Positions 34,224-43,569 of a DNA stretch of 64,000 bases are shown one piece after another. Both the position numbers and the translations under genes were made by a program. Source of the stretch: Vibrio syngnathi (GTDB lineage Bacteria; Pseudomonadota; Gammaproteobacteria; Enterobacterales; Vibrionaceae); assembly GCF_002119525.1 (NCBI RefSeq), contig NZ_CP017916.1, positions 806,001 to 870,000 on the forward strand. The letters are read 5' to 3'. Positions within the stretch are counted from its first letter, which is position 1. Each line of letters begins with the position of its first letter. The notes under the pieces were generated by a model that saw only the letters and a list, made by a program, of their open reading frames with translations, ran no database searches and had not been told where the DNA came from.

Positions 34224-36278
34224 ATGAGTTTTGGCCCAATGGGGATTTCGTCTGGCATGGATATCAATTCCATGGTCAGCAAAATTGTTGATTCGGAGCG
34301 TGTGCCTAAACAGCAACAAATCAACAATGAACGAACGCGAATCGATACCAGCATTAGTGCCTATGGAAGACTCAGAGAGTCCCTTGATTCGATGAAGAAC
34401 CTGATGACAAGCTTTCGCCAGGACAAAGCTTTTGCTGTGCGAACAGTAGAAAGTTCTGATGAGGGGCTTGTTTCTGCAACCGCGACTACCGAAGCTATCG
34501 CTGGCAAATATGCCATCGATGTGTTGCAGCTTGCCCAGAGCCATAAAGTGGCTTCTGATGTACTGTCAGAGGACATGAGATTTGGCCCTGGTAAGCTGCA
34601 GGTTTCGCTTGGTAAAGAGAGCTTCGAGACACAAGTTAGTGCTAACTCAAAACTGCGTGATGTTGTTAGAAGTATTAACAGTGCCGGAGATAATCCGGGT
34701 GTCCGAGCTTCTATCATTAATGATAAAGAAGGACCTCGATTAGTCCTCGCTTCAAATATGTCTGGTGAAGACAATCAAATAAAACTCCACGTTGACTCTG
34801 AAGATAACAACCCTCTAAAAAAATTAGAATATAAAACCCTATCAGAAAGACTGAAAGCCTTAGAAGATGCTCGCTCAGTAGCGCAAGGCGTCTTAGCTGA
34901 TGCCCCTCCCAAATTGGATGCCGACGGTAACCCTATTCCTGACGGTTTCGCTGTTCCGTTGCGAGACGTTAACGGGAATACTGTATTTGATGTAAACGGT
35001 AATCCTATTTATGAAAGAAAAGCGGAACCGGTAGTTGAACCCGAAGATCCTTTCGCTGAATTTGATCGTGACAATTTAACTTATGGCCAAGCAGCGGCAA
35101 TAGCTGGTCAGAAGGCGCTAGATGCTTCCGCTTTAGCGGCTTCAGGGATGCCAGAAGATACAATCCCTGGGTGGAACAATACCGCTTCAGGCACATTGCT
35201 CGATTCTTTTTTTAGGCCTGAACTTGAGCTTGACGAAAAAGCCATAGAGAAAGCGGCGGATATTCCAGGGTGGTCAAATACTGCCGCTGGTACGCTGACG
35301 GATTCTTATGTGACTCCCAAAGAAGCGCAGCAGAAACTCGATGCCGAGAAAGCCAGAATAGAAAGTAAATTGGTTGATGAACGTTCTGAGTTAGCGAAGA
35401 GAGTTGAAAAAGGTGAACTAACCCCTGAGCAAGCTAAGCAATTAGAGAGAGCTAGGCTATCTCCGGGAGAGCGAACACATTTAGACAAGGTTGATAAAGC
35501 TCAAGCTGACCTTGCGCTAGCTCAACAGTCTTTTGACCAATACAGCGGCATGACGGAAGTGCAAGCCGGACAAAATTCTATGGTTGTTCTGGATGGCATT
35601 GCTCAGCTCTCTAGCAATAATAATGTGATTGAAGATGCCGTTGAAGGTATTGATATTACGGTTAAAGGCAAAACCCCTAAAGATAAGCCGCCAGCAGAGA
35701 TTGGTGTTGAGTACGACCGCAATCGTGTTCGTGAAGATATTGAAGCTTTTGTTAACTCTTATAATCAGTTTTACCAAGTATCTAAAGACTTAGCGGGTGT
35801 CGATCCACTGACTGGTCAAAAAGGTCCTCTTTCTGGCGACAGTACGGTACGCAGTGCAGATTCTCGATTGAAAGGTGTGTTCTCATCAAGTATTGAAGAC
35901 GCGCCTGACGATATTAAGTCTTTGACTGAATTTGGCATCACCACAACAAGGCAAGGCTCGCTAGAAATTAACTACGATATGCTTGACCGTCAACTCAACA
36001 ATCACTTTGATAAGTTGGGTGAGTTCTTTGGTGGTAACAATGGCTTTGCTAAAAAAGTCGAAGATGCGATTCAAGGGATCACAGGTGTCACTGGCTCTAT
36101 CCGTACCAGAGAAAAGAGCCTAGTTGAACAAAACTATCGATTGGTTGATGACCAAGTCGCACTCGATCGCCGTATGGATAGCCTACAGAATCGTACGCAC
36201 TCTAAGTTCACTGCTATGCAAGATGCGACCAGCAAGATGCAATCTCAATTGGGCAGCATGATGAGTGCAATGGGCTAA
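34224..36278 (+). CDS. fliD: Flagellar filament cap protein FliD (HAP2)
   Basis: A 684-residue cap protein, long compared with enteric FliD (about 465) but usual in form for Vibrio. The N-terminal part (MGISSGMDINSMVSKIVDSE) and the C-terminal helices (LVEQNYRLVDDQVALDRRMD) are conserved. The extra length lies between about residues 200 and 430. It is rich in charged helices (EKARIESKLVDERSELAKRV) and contains two copies of a 16-residue motif, IPGWNNTASGTLLDS (from residue 314) and IPGWSNTAAGTLTDS (from residue 347). The insertion would sit on the exposed surface of the cap, so adhesion or host contact is a possible extra function. Confidence 0.94.
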   Translation: MSFGPMGISSGMDINSMVSKIVDSERVPKQQQINNERTRIDTSISAYGRLRESLDSMKNLMTSFRQDKAFAVRTVESSDEGLVSATATTEAIAGKYAIDVLQLAQSHKVASDVLSEDMRFGPGKLQVSLGKESFETQVSANSKLRDVVRSINSAGDNPGVRASIINDKEGPRLVLASNMSGEDNQIKLHVDSEDNNPLKKLEYKTLSERLKALEDARSVAQGVLADAPPKLDADGNPIPDGFAVPLRDVNGNTVFDVNGNPIYERKAEPVVEPEDPFAEFDRDNLTYGQAAAIAGQKALDASALAASGMPEDTIPGWNNTASGTLLDSFFRPELELDEKAIEKAADIPGWSNTAAGTLTDSYVTPKEAQQKLDAEKARIESKLVDERSELAKRVEKGELTPEQAKQLERARLSPGERTHLDKVDKAQADLALAQQSFDQYSGMTEVQAGQNSMVVLDGIAQLSSNNNVIEDAVEGIDITVKGKTPKDKPPAEIGVEYDRNRVREDIEAFVNSYNQFYQVSKDLAGVDPLTGQKGPLSGDSTVRSADSRLKGVFSSSIEDAPDDIKSLTEFGITTTRQGSLEINYDMLDRQLNNHFDKLGEFFGGNNGFAKKVEDAIQGITGVTGSIRTREKSLVEQNYRLVDDQVALDRRMDSLQNRTHSKFTAMQDATSKMQSQLGSMMSAMG

Positions 36279-36281
36279 TAG

Positions 36282-36587
36282 ATGAGCAAACTGCTTCAAG
36301 AGCTTTGTGAGCTCGATCAACTAATTATGTCTAAGCTCGAATTTAGTGAAATTAATGCTGAAGAAATAGCGCATCTTGTCGATAACAGAGAACAGTTATT
36401 GCAAAACGTGCTTCAATTAATCGATTCATGTCCCGACGTTAAGCAAAGCTCCGAGTGGTTTGAAGCCATTTCGAGAACAAGACAATTGGTCGAACTGATG
36501 CAGTCTGAGACTGGTCTAGTAGGTAAAAACTTACATAAATACCGACATGGCGCCAAATCAGTTCAACAATACAAAAAGTTTTTATAG
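36282..36587 (+). CDS. fliT: FliT-like flagellar chaperone (FlaI)
   Basis: A 101-residue helical protein located between fliD and fliS, the position of flaI/fliT in Vibrio. Expected to be an export chaperone for FliD. Weak sequence conservation; the call rests mostly on size, predicted helices (ELCELDQLIMSKLEF) and position. It starts 3 bp after the fliD stop. Confidence 0.8.
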   Translation: MSKLLQELCELDQLIMSKLEFSEINAEEIAHLVDNREQLLQNVLQLIDSCPDVKQSSEWFEAISRTRQLVELMQSETGLVGKNLHKYRHGAKSVQQYKKFL

Positions 36588-36599
36588 AAGAGGTTTACT

Positions 36600-37010
36600 A
36601 TGCGCGGTTCTTTACAGGCATATAAAAAGGTATCAGTGGATAGCCAGCTAACAGCTGCCTCACCGCATAAAATTGTTCAGATGCTAATGGCTGGTGCTAT
36701 CGAGCGCTTGATTCAAGGTAAAGCGGCAATGCAAGCGGGCAACATCCCGGTGAAAGGTGAGCGACTGAGTAAAGCTCTAGATATCATTATTAGCCTGCGT
36801 AGTTGCCTATCGATGGCCGATGGTGGCGACATTGCGAAAAATCTAGATCAACTTTATGAGTTTATGATCACGCAAATTTCTGCTGCAAATCACAAAAATG
36901 ATCCGCAGCCAATTGATGATGTTATCGATATTATCCGCGAAATTAAGAGCGCTTGGGACCAAATTCCGAATGAATATCACAATTTAACGTCTGCGGATGT
37001 AGGTATTTAA
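36600..37010 (+). CDS. fliS: Flagellin export chaperone FliS
   Basis: 136 residues. The FliS start is typical: MRGSLQAYKKVSVDSQLTAA followed by SPHKIVQMLMAGAIERL. It binds the C-terminal helix of flagellin in the cytoplasm and delivers it to FlhA. Last gene before the terminator ahead of flrA. Confidence 0.95.
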   Translation: MRGSLQAYKKVSVDSQLTAASPHKIVQMLMAGAIERLIQGKAAMQAGNIPVKGERLSKALDIIISLRSCLSMADGGDIAKNLDQLYEFMITQISAANHKNDPQPIDDVIDIIREIKSAWDQIPNEYHNLTSADVGI

Positions 37011-37086
37011 AGAAACATCCCAGTTTAAACCAATCGCATATCTCTGAATTGCTTGGTTGCCTTATTTTTATAATCAAATAAAATAG

Positions 37087-37116
37087 AAGCCATTAGATAG
37101 CCTAATGGCTTTTTTC
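37087..37116 (+). terminator. Terminator after fliS
   Basis: Stem AAGCCATTAG/CTAATGGCTT with a 5-base loop and a run of six or more T. Confidence 0.88.
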
Positions 37117-37236
37117 GTTGCTGGTTTCCTAAGTTTGTCCACGTAGACCATAATCATTGATACTTTCTCTGTTTTATCTCTTACGTCGCTTACCATTTTC
37201 CGCATCGCACCAAAATAAAGGCAATAATTCCTACTT

Positions 37237-38700
37237 ATGCAAGGTTTGGCAAAACTGCTTGTCGTCGATGATAACGCTCAAAATCGTCACAATTTAAGCA
37301 CAATATTAGAGTTTGTAGGAGAGAGCTGCGAAGTAATCAGCTCTGAACAAGCACACACAGTCGACTGGTCTCTACAGTGGGCTGGTTGCATCATTGGTTC
37401 AATTAAAGCCAAAGGCTTCGCATTACTGAATGAAAAGCTTGTTCACGTTAATCACATCCCATTACTGGTGATTGGCAAAAACGATTACCCGGTAGAGGAG
37501 CTCACTAACTTTGTTGGTGAACTTGAACTTCCTCTTAACTACCCGCAATTAAGTGATGCATTAAGGCACTGTAAAGAATTCTTGGGCCGCAAAGGGGTTC
37601 AAATTCTACCTTCGGCACGCAAGAACACATTGTTTCGTAGCCTCGTTGGGCAAAGTGTTAGCATCCAAGAAGTTCGTCACCTGATTGAACAAGTCTCGTC
37701 TACTGAAGCTAACGTACTGATTCTTGGCGAGTCAGGAACGGGCAAAGAAGTTGTAGCACGTAATGTTCACTATCATTCTAAACGTCGTTCTGGGCCTTTC
37801 GTACCCGTAAATTGTGGCGCTATCCCGCCAGACTTGCTCGAAAGTGAATTGTTTGGTCATGAGAAGGGCGCGTTTACTGGTGCAATTACCGCACGTAAGG
37901 GCCGTTTTGAATTAGCTGAAGGTGGCACGCTGTTTCTTGATGAAATTGGTGATATGCCAATGGCGATGCAAGTTAAATTGCTCCGTGTTTTACAAGAGCG
38001 CTGTTTTGAGCGTGTAGGTGGCAATAGCACTATTCAAGCTGATGTTCGAGTGATTGCTGCAACACACCGCAATCTTGAAAGCATGATTGAAGACGATTTA
38101 TTCCGCGAAGATCTTTACTACCGCTTGAATGTCTTCCCAATTGAAATGCCATCGCTTCAAGACAGAAAAGAAGATGTTCCTCTATTGCTGCAGGAGCTGA
38201 TGACCAGAATGGAAGCTGAAGGTGGCATGCCAATCTGTTTTACTCCTCGCGCAATCAATTCTTTAATGGAGCATTGCTGGCCGGGCAACGTTCGCGAATT
38301 AGCTAATTTGGTTGAGCGAATGGTTATTCTGTATCCAAATAGCTTGGTTGATGTGAATCATCTTCCAACTAAATATAGATACAGTGATATCCCTGAGTTC
38401 CAACCTGAGTTTAATAATTTTGCATCCGAGGAAGAGCAAGAGCGAGATGCTCTTTCTGACTTGTTCTCGGAAGACTTCAGTTTTGAGCAGCACGATGAGC
38501 TTGCTGACAATGCGAATGCACCTCAAGATTTACCCGCTGAAGGGGTTAATTTGAAAGAGCTGCTCGCTGATATGGAAGTGAATATGATCAATCAAGCGTT
38601 GGAGGCTCAGGGTGGTATTGTTGCTCGCGCTGCTGACATGCTTGGAATGCGCAGAACCACTCTGGTTGAAAAAATGCGTAAATATAACTTGCAGCGTTAG
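37237..38700 (+). CDS. flrA: Flagellar master regulator FlrA (FleQ family)
   Basis: A 487-residue sigma-54 activator. The N-terminal ~115 residues form a degenerate receiver ([12 protein letters not shown]). The central AAA+ domain carries Walker A GESGTGKE, the sigma-54 contact loop GAFTGA and Walker B LFLDEIGD. The C-terminal Fis-type helix-turn-helix includes [16 protein letters not shown]. FlrA sits at the top of the polar flagellar hierarchy, activates class II genes including flrBC, and in Vibrio its activity is blocked by cyclic di-GMP and restrained by FlhG. It is separated from fliS by a terminator, so it has its own promoter, which I could not place. Confidence 0.96.
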   Translation: MQGLAKLLVVDDNAQNRHNLSTILEFVGESCEVISSEQAHTVDWSLQWAGCIIGSIKAKGFALLNEKLVHVNHIPLLVIGKNDYPVEELTNFVGELELPLNYPQLSDALRHCKEFLGRKGVQILPSARKNTLFRSLVGQSVSIQEVRHLIEQVSSTEANVLILGESGTGKEVVARNVHYHSKRRSGPFVPVNCGAIPPDLLESELFGHEKGAFTGAITARKGRFELAEGGTLFLDEIGDMPMAMQVKLLRVLQERCFERVGGNSTIQADVRVIAATHRNLESMIEDDLFREDLYYRLNVFPIEMPSLQDRKEDVPLLLQELMTRMEAEGGMPICFTPRAINSLMEHCWPGNVRELANLVERMVILYPNSLVDVNHLPTKYRYSDIPEFQPEFNNFASEEEQERDALSDLFSEDFSFEQHDELADNANAPQDLPAEGVNLKELLADMEVNMINQALEAQGGIVARAADMLGMRRTTLVEKMRKYNLQR

Positions 38701-38825
38701 TGGCTATTTTTGACGAAGACAAAAACTAGCACACACATTTTAGCTTTTTGGCAACTTTAGCTAAACGAACAGATAAACCATAGTCGAGTTGTTGCTTGCT
38801 TAACTATGTGATAAATATAGCAAAT

Positions 38826-38859
38826 AGCCTGACTTGTGTTGTACATGTCAGGCTGTTTT
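38826..38859 (+). terminator. Hairpin between flrA and flrB
   Basis: Stem AGCCTGAC/GTCAGGCT around a 13-base loop, followed by GTTTTA. It lies only about 25 bp before the flrB start, so it may end flrA transcription or act as an attenuator in front of flrB. Confidence 0.65.
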
Positions 38860-38882
38860 AGTATTTGAGGCAAATTTTTGAC

Positions 38883-39923
38883 ATGCACCTATCTAACGAA
38901 CCAGAAAATCAATCACATTTAGATTCTGTTGAGCAACAGGTTGAGCGCTATAAGCAAGTGCTTGATGTGATGCCAGCAGGGGTCATCTTGTTAGATACAG
39001 ATGGTGAGGTGAGAGAGGCCAATCCTGAAGCGCATCGTATTCTCGGAGTAGAATTGGTTGGTGAGAAGTGGTTTTCGGTAATACAAAATGCCTTTGAACC
39101 AAGAGACGATGATGGTCATGAGATCTCGTTGAAAAATGGGCGAAAAGTACGTTTGGCCATTTCAGCCTCGACTACCGGTCAGCTTATTTTAATTACCGAC
39201 CTCACGGAAACTCGTTTATTACAGTCTCGAGTGAGCGATCTTCAGCGTTTATCTTCACTGGGTAGAATGGTGGCCTCGCTTGCTCATCAGGTTCGTACGC
39301 CGCTTTCTAGTGCGATGCTGTATGCATCAAACCTTGCCGCGCCAAACTTGCCGCCGGCAACAAAAACGCGTTTCCAATCTAAGCTGATGGATAGACTGCA
39401 TGATTTAGAGAAACAGGTGAATGATATGTTGTTGTTTGCCAAAGGTGGCGACAATAAGGTGGTTAAGCCATTTACCATCGCGGAATTAATCATCGAGTTT
39501 CATCCTATGGTTGAGGCAGCGTTAAAAAGCAACCAGATTGATTATTGTCAGGAAGTTGAAGATGAAGAGACTCAAATGTTTGGCAACGCCAATGCTATCG
39601 CTTCTGCTTTAAGTAATCTGGTTTTGAACGCGGTTCAAATTGCGGGTAAGAAATCGCAGATAGATGTGTTTTTTAGGCCGGTAAACGGTGAACTTAAGAT
39701 ATCAGTACAAGACAGTGGCCCCGGTGTACCCAAAGAACTTCAAGGTAAAATTATGGAACCTTTCTTTACCACTCGTTCTCAAGGTACAGGTCTAGGTTTA
39801 GCGGTTGTACAAATGGTATGTCGAGCACATGACGGTCGACTGGAATTGATATCAGAAGAAGGCGATGGTGCATGCTTTACCATGTGTCTACCGTTGGAAA
39901 GAAATGCTTCTTCTGAAGACTAA
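38883..39923 (+). CDS. flrB: Flagellar sensor histidine kinase FlrB
   Basis: 346 residues from ATG 38883; a TTG at 38865 would add six residues. A PAS domain near the N-terminus (VMPAGVILLDTDGEVREANP) is followed by the HisKA box SLAHQVRTPLSS with His135, and the HATPase segments DSGPGVP and TGLGLAVV. No membrane segment, so it senses a cytoplasmic signal, thought to be a stage of basal-body assembly. It phosphorylates FlrC, whose gene follows 33 bp later. Confidence 0.95.
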   Translation: MHLSNEPENQSHLDSVEQQVERYKQVLDVMPAGVILLDTDGEVREANPEAHRILGVELVGEKWFSVIQNAFEPRDDDGHEISLKNGRKVRLAISASTTGQLILITDLTETRLLQSRVSDLQRLSSLGRMVASLAHQVRTPLSSAMLYASNLAAPNLPPATKTRFQSKLMDRLHDLEKQVNDMLLFAKGGDNKVVKPFTIAELIIEFHPMVEAALKSNQIDYCQEVEDEETQMFGNANAIASALSNLVLNAVQIAGKKSQIDVFFRPVNGELKISVQDSGPGVPKELQGKIMEPFFTTRSQGTGLGLAVVQMVCRAHDGRLELISEEGDGACFTMCLPLERNASSED

Positions 39924-39956
39924 TAAGTTTTAACTGAATTTACACTGGAGAATCCT

Positions 39957-41366
39957 ATGGCTCAAAGCAAAGTGTTAATCGTCGAAGATGATGAAGGTCT
40001 ACGCGAAGCCCTTGTCGATACACTCGCGCTTGCTGGTTACGAATGGCTGGAAGCGGATTGTGCGGAAGATGCTCTGGTAAAATTGAAATCAAACTCTGTT
40101 GATATCGTTGTCTCTGATGTACAGATGGCAGGTATGGGCGGTTTAGCATTGCTAAGAAACATCAAGCAGCATTGGCCAAATCTTCCGGTGCTATTGATGA
40201 CGGCCTATGCCAACATTGAAGATGCGGTCGCGGCAATGAAAGAAGGCGCTATCGATTACATGGCAAAGCCATTTGCGCCAGAAGTGCTGTTAAACATGGT
40301 GAGCCGTTACGCTCCCGTAAAGTCGGATGACAATGGCGATGCTATCGTTGCCGATGAGAAAAGCATTAAGTTAATGATGCTGGCTGACAAAGTGGCTAAA
40401 ACCGATGCCAACGTGATGGTGCTAGGGCCAAGTGGTTCCGGTAAAGAAGTCATGTCTCGCTATATTCATAACGCCTCGAGCCGTAAAGACGGTCCGTTTG
40501 TTGCGATTAACTGTGCCGCGATTCCAGATAACATGTTGGAAGCGACACTATTTGGCTACGATAAAGGAGCGTTCACTGGTGCGATTCAAGCTTGCCCTGG
40601 CAAATTTGAGCAAGCTCAAGGCGGTACTATTTTGTTGGATGAGATCAGTGAAATGGATCTTAGCCTACAAGCGAAACTACTGCGTGTGTTGCAAGAGCGC
40701 GAAGTTGAACGTCTTGGCAGTCGTAAGAGCATCAAACTGGATGTCCGTGTTCTAGCAACCAGTAACCGCGACCTAAAACAGTATGTTTCTGAAGGGAATT
40801 TCCGTGAAGATTTATACTACCGACTGAATGTATTTCCAATTACTTGGCCAGCACTGTGTGAACGTAAAGGCGATATCGAGCCGCTTGCGAAGCATTTGGT
40901 TGAGCGTCATTGTACCAAGCTTGGAATGCCTGTTCCTGTTCTGTCTGAGCAAGCCATTAGTAAACTCGTCAATTATCCGTGGCCGGGTAATGTGCGTGAA
41001 CTGGATAATGTCGTGCAGCGTGCTCTAATTTTGAGTGAGCAAGAAAATATTTCAGGAGAACACATCTTACTCGAAGGTGTGGACTGGCAAGACGCAACTG
41101 GCTTACAGCAAATTGTTGAAGGCAGCAGTGTTGCAGCCCCAGAAATTAAGCCGATTGCCGAAGCGAATCCTATCGGTAAAGTTGCAGCAAGCAGTGAAGG
41201 ACTTGGAAATGAGCTTCGAGATCAAGAGTATGCAATTATTCTTGAAACATTGATCGCTTGTCATGGCCGACGTAAAGATATGGCTGAAAAGCTAGGTATT
41301 AGCCCTCGTACATTGCGCTATAAATTAGCGAAAATGCGTGATGCTGGAATAGACATTCCAAATTGA
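39957..41366 (+). CDS. flrC: Flagellar response regulator FlrC (sigma-54 activator)
   Basis: 469 residues. The receiver domain has the phospho-acceptor Asp54 in VVSDVQMAGMGG. The AAA+ domain has Walker A GPSGSGKE, GAFTGA, and LLDEISEMD. A Fis-type helix-turn-helix is at the C-terminus (KDMAEKLGISPRTLRYKL). When phosphorylated by FlrB it drives class III sigma-54 promoters, several of which are seen in this window (flgB, flgF, flgK, flaA, flgO, flgT). Confidence 0.96.
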   Translation: MAQSKVLIVEDDEGLREALVDTLALAGYEWLEADCAEDALVKLKSNSVDIVVSDVQMAGMGGLALLRNIKQHWPNLPVLLMTAYANIEDAVAAMKEGAIDYMAKPFAPEVLLNMVSRYAPVKSDDNGDAIVADEKSIKLMMLADKVAKTDANVMVLGPSGSGKEVMSRYIHNASSRKDGPFVAINCAAIPDNMLEATLFGYDKGAFTGAIQACPGKFEQAQGGTILLDEISEMDLSLQAKLLRVLQEREVERLGSRKSIKLDVRVLATSNRDLKQYVSEGNFREDLYYRLNVFPITWPALCERKGDIEPLAKHLVERHCTKLGMPVPVLSEQAISKLVNYPWPGNVRELDNVVQRALILSEQENISGEHILLEGVDWQDATGLQQIVEGSSVAAPEIKPIAEANPIGKVAASSEGLGNELRDQEYAIILETLIACHGRRKDMAEKLGISPRTLRYKLAKMRDAGIDIPN

Positions 41367-41428
41367 AGATAAATTAGTAGTGTCAGCTTTCTGACTGGTG
41401 TATTACGATAGCTAGTCAAATTGATGCA

Positions 41429-41444
41429 TGGCACGTTAATTGCT
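41429..41444 (+). promoter_or_regulatory. Sigma-54 promoter for fliEFG
   Basis: TGGCACGTTAATTGCT, full consensus, 54 bp before the fliE start. Expected to be FlrA-dependent (class II). Confidence 0.88.
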
Positions 41445-41498
41445 CTGTCAATAATAAAGCTAAATAGATAGTCATAATTTTGACTCCTGAGGTAGTAA

Positions 41499-41810
41499 AT
41501 GAGAATAGATGGTTTACAAGGCGAAATGCAGGCAATGATGGTTGAAGCTGCCAGTACGCGTCCTGCTGCAACAGGGCAAGCGGTCGGTGCAGATTTTGGC
41601 AACATGCTGACGAATGCCATCAATAATGTGAACTCATTACAAAAGACCTCTGGTAATCTTCAAACTCGTTTTGATAGTGGCGATCAAAGCGTGTCTTTAT
41701 CTGACGTGATGATTGCTCGTAATAAATCTAGTGTGGCTTTTGAAGCGACGATCCAAATTAGAAATAAATTGGTCGAATCGTACAAAGAGCTGATGAATAT
41801 GCCGGTATAA
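41499..41810 (+). CDS. fliE: Flagellar MS-ring/rod adaptor FliE
   Basis: A 103-residue FliE. The conserved C-terminal half contains VSLSDVMIARNKSSVAFEAT and the ending NKLVESYKELMNMPV. It joins the MS ring to the rod. First gene of the operon fliE-fliF-fliG. Confidence 0.95.
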   Translation: MRIDGLQGEMQAMMVEAASTRPAATGQAVGADFGNMLTNAINNVNSLQKTSGNLQTRFDSGDQSVSLSDVMIARNKSSVAFEATIQIRNKLVESYKELMNMPV

Positions 41811-41826
41811 GTTGGGTAGTTAAATA

Positions 41827-43569
41827 GTGGCAGATAACAGTCAAACAACAGATTTAACCGTAAGCGATAGCAATGACCACGCACTTATTGCAGGTTCTGA
41901 GCTAGACGGAGAAGGGCAAAATACCGATTTAGGTGAGCGCAGTTCATCGAAGTTCGACATGTCTGTCGGTGATCTCGACTTGCTTCGTCAAGTCGTCTTA
42001 GTCCTTTCTATCTCGATCTGTGTAGCGCTTATTGTAATGCTGTTTTTCTGGGTAAAAGAACCAGAAATGCGTCCATTAGGCGCTTACGAAACAGAAGAGT
42101 TGATCCCGGTTCTTGATTACTTGGACACACAGAAAATTGAGTACTCTCTTGAAGGGAACACGATCTCGGTACCGGCAAGTGAATATAATTCATTAAAGCT
42201 TAATATGGTTCGAGCTGGTTTGAACCAAGAGCGAAACACCGGTGATGACATTCTCATGCAAGACATGGGTTTTGGTGTATCACAACGTTTAGAGAAAGAG
42301 CGTCTTAAATTAAGCCGTGAAAGACAGCTCGCTAAAGCTATTGAACAGATGAAGCAGGTACGTAAAGCTCAAGTTTTACTTGCCTTACCTAAGCAAAGTG
42401 TCTTTGTTCGTCACAATCAAGAAGCCTCTGCCTCAGTATTCCTGACACTTAAAACGGGGACGAACCTCAAGCAGCAAGAAGTTGATTCTGTTGTGGACAT
42501 GGTGGCTAGTGCCGTTCCGGGGATGAAAACTTCGCGAATTACGGTGACCGATCAGCATGGCCGACTTTTGAGCTCTGGCTCTCAGGATCCAATGTCAGCG
42601 GCACGCCGAAAAGAGCACGAGTTAGAGCGTAATCAAGAGCAAGCGCTGCGTGAAAAAATTGACTCTATTTTGATCCCGATTCTAGGGTTTGGCAATTACA
42701 CGGCTCAGGTTGATATTCAACTCGACTTTAGTGCTGTGGAACAAACAAGAAAGCGTTTTGATCCAAATACTCCAGCAACCCGAAGTGAATACACATTAGA
42801 AGACTATAATAACGGCAACGTTGTGGCTGGTATTCCAGGGGCTTTGAGTAACCAGCCTCCTGCTGATGCTTCGATTCCTCAGGATGTGGCTCAGATGAAA
42901 GATGGTACGATGATGGGGCAAGGTTCGGTTCACAAAGAAGCGACCCGCAACTTTGAGCTGGACACGACCATTAGTCATGAGCGAAAACAGAGCGGCACGG
43001 TTAATCGTCAGACCGTATCTGTCGCAATCAAAGATCGCCAATCATTGAACCCTGATACGGGAGAAGTGGTTCACACCCCAATTCCAGCAAGCGAAATTAA
43101 CGCGATACGTCAGGTATTGATTGGAACTGTGGGTTTTGATGAAAACCGCGGTGATTTACTCAATGTTTTAAGCATGCAATTTGCACCTCAAGTAACGGAT
43201 ATTGTTGCTGACGTACCAATTTGGGAGCATCAACACTTTAATGATTGGGTTCGTTGGTTTGCGAGTGCGTTGGTTATTATTGTTGTCGTATTGGTGCTTG
43301 TTCGCCCTGCAATGAAAAAACTGCTTAACCCAGCAGCAGACGATGACGAGCAAATGTACGGACCCGACGGCATGCCAATTGGTGCTGACGGCGAAACTAG
43401 TTTAATTGGTGGTGATATTGAAGGTGGTGAGTTATTTGAATTTGGTTCAAGTATCGACCTACCTAACCTTCACAAAGATGAGGACGTACTGAAAGCAGTA
43501 CGTGCACTTGTAGCGAATGAACCAGAGCTAGCAGCTCAAGTAGTTAAGAATTGGGTGGCAGATGGCTAA
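41827..43569 (+). CDS. fliF: Flagellar MS-ring protein FliF
   Basis: 580 residues, starting at GTG 41827. Two membrane helices flank the periplasmic part: residues ~58-75 (VLVLSISICVALIVMLFFW) and ~475-495 (ALVIIVVVLVLVRPAMKK). The C-terminal tail ends in LVANEPELAAQVVKNWVADG, the FliG-binding region. It overlaps fliG by 8 bp, so translation is probably coupled. Confidence 0.96.
   Translation: MADNSQTTDLTVSDSNDHALIAGSELDGEGQNTDLGERSSSKFDMSVGDLDLLRQVVLVLSISICVALIVMLFFWVKEPEMRPLGAYETEELIPVLDYLDTQKIEYSLEGNTISVPASEYNSLKLNMVRAGLNQERNTGDDILMQDMGFGVSQRLEKERLKLSRERQLAKAIEQMKQVRKAQVLLALPKQSVFVRHNQEASASVFLTLKTGTNLKQQEVDSVVDMVASAVPGMKTSRITVTDQHGRLLSSGSQDPMSAARRKEHELERNQEQALREKIDSILIPILGFGNYTAQVDIQLDFSAVEQTRKRFDPNTPATRSEYTLEDYNNGNVVAGIPGALSNQPPADASIPQDVAQMKDGTMMGQGSVHKEATRNFELDTTISHERKQSGTVNRQTVSVAIKDRQSLNPDTGEVVHTPIPASEINAIRQVLIGTVGFDENRGDLLNVLSMQFAPQVTDIVADVPIWEHQHFNDWVRWFASALVIIVVVLVLVRPAMKKLLNPAADDDEQMYGPDGMPIGADGETSLIGGDIEGGELFEFGSSIDLPNLHKDEDVLKAVRALVANEPELAAQVVKNWVADG

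Noticed and set aside
38749..38762. Possible -24/-12 promoter for flrB (TGGCAACTTTAGCT)
   Set aside because: GG and GC are 8 bp apart; sigma-54 promoters need 10. Listed only as part of the flrB finding.
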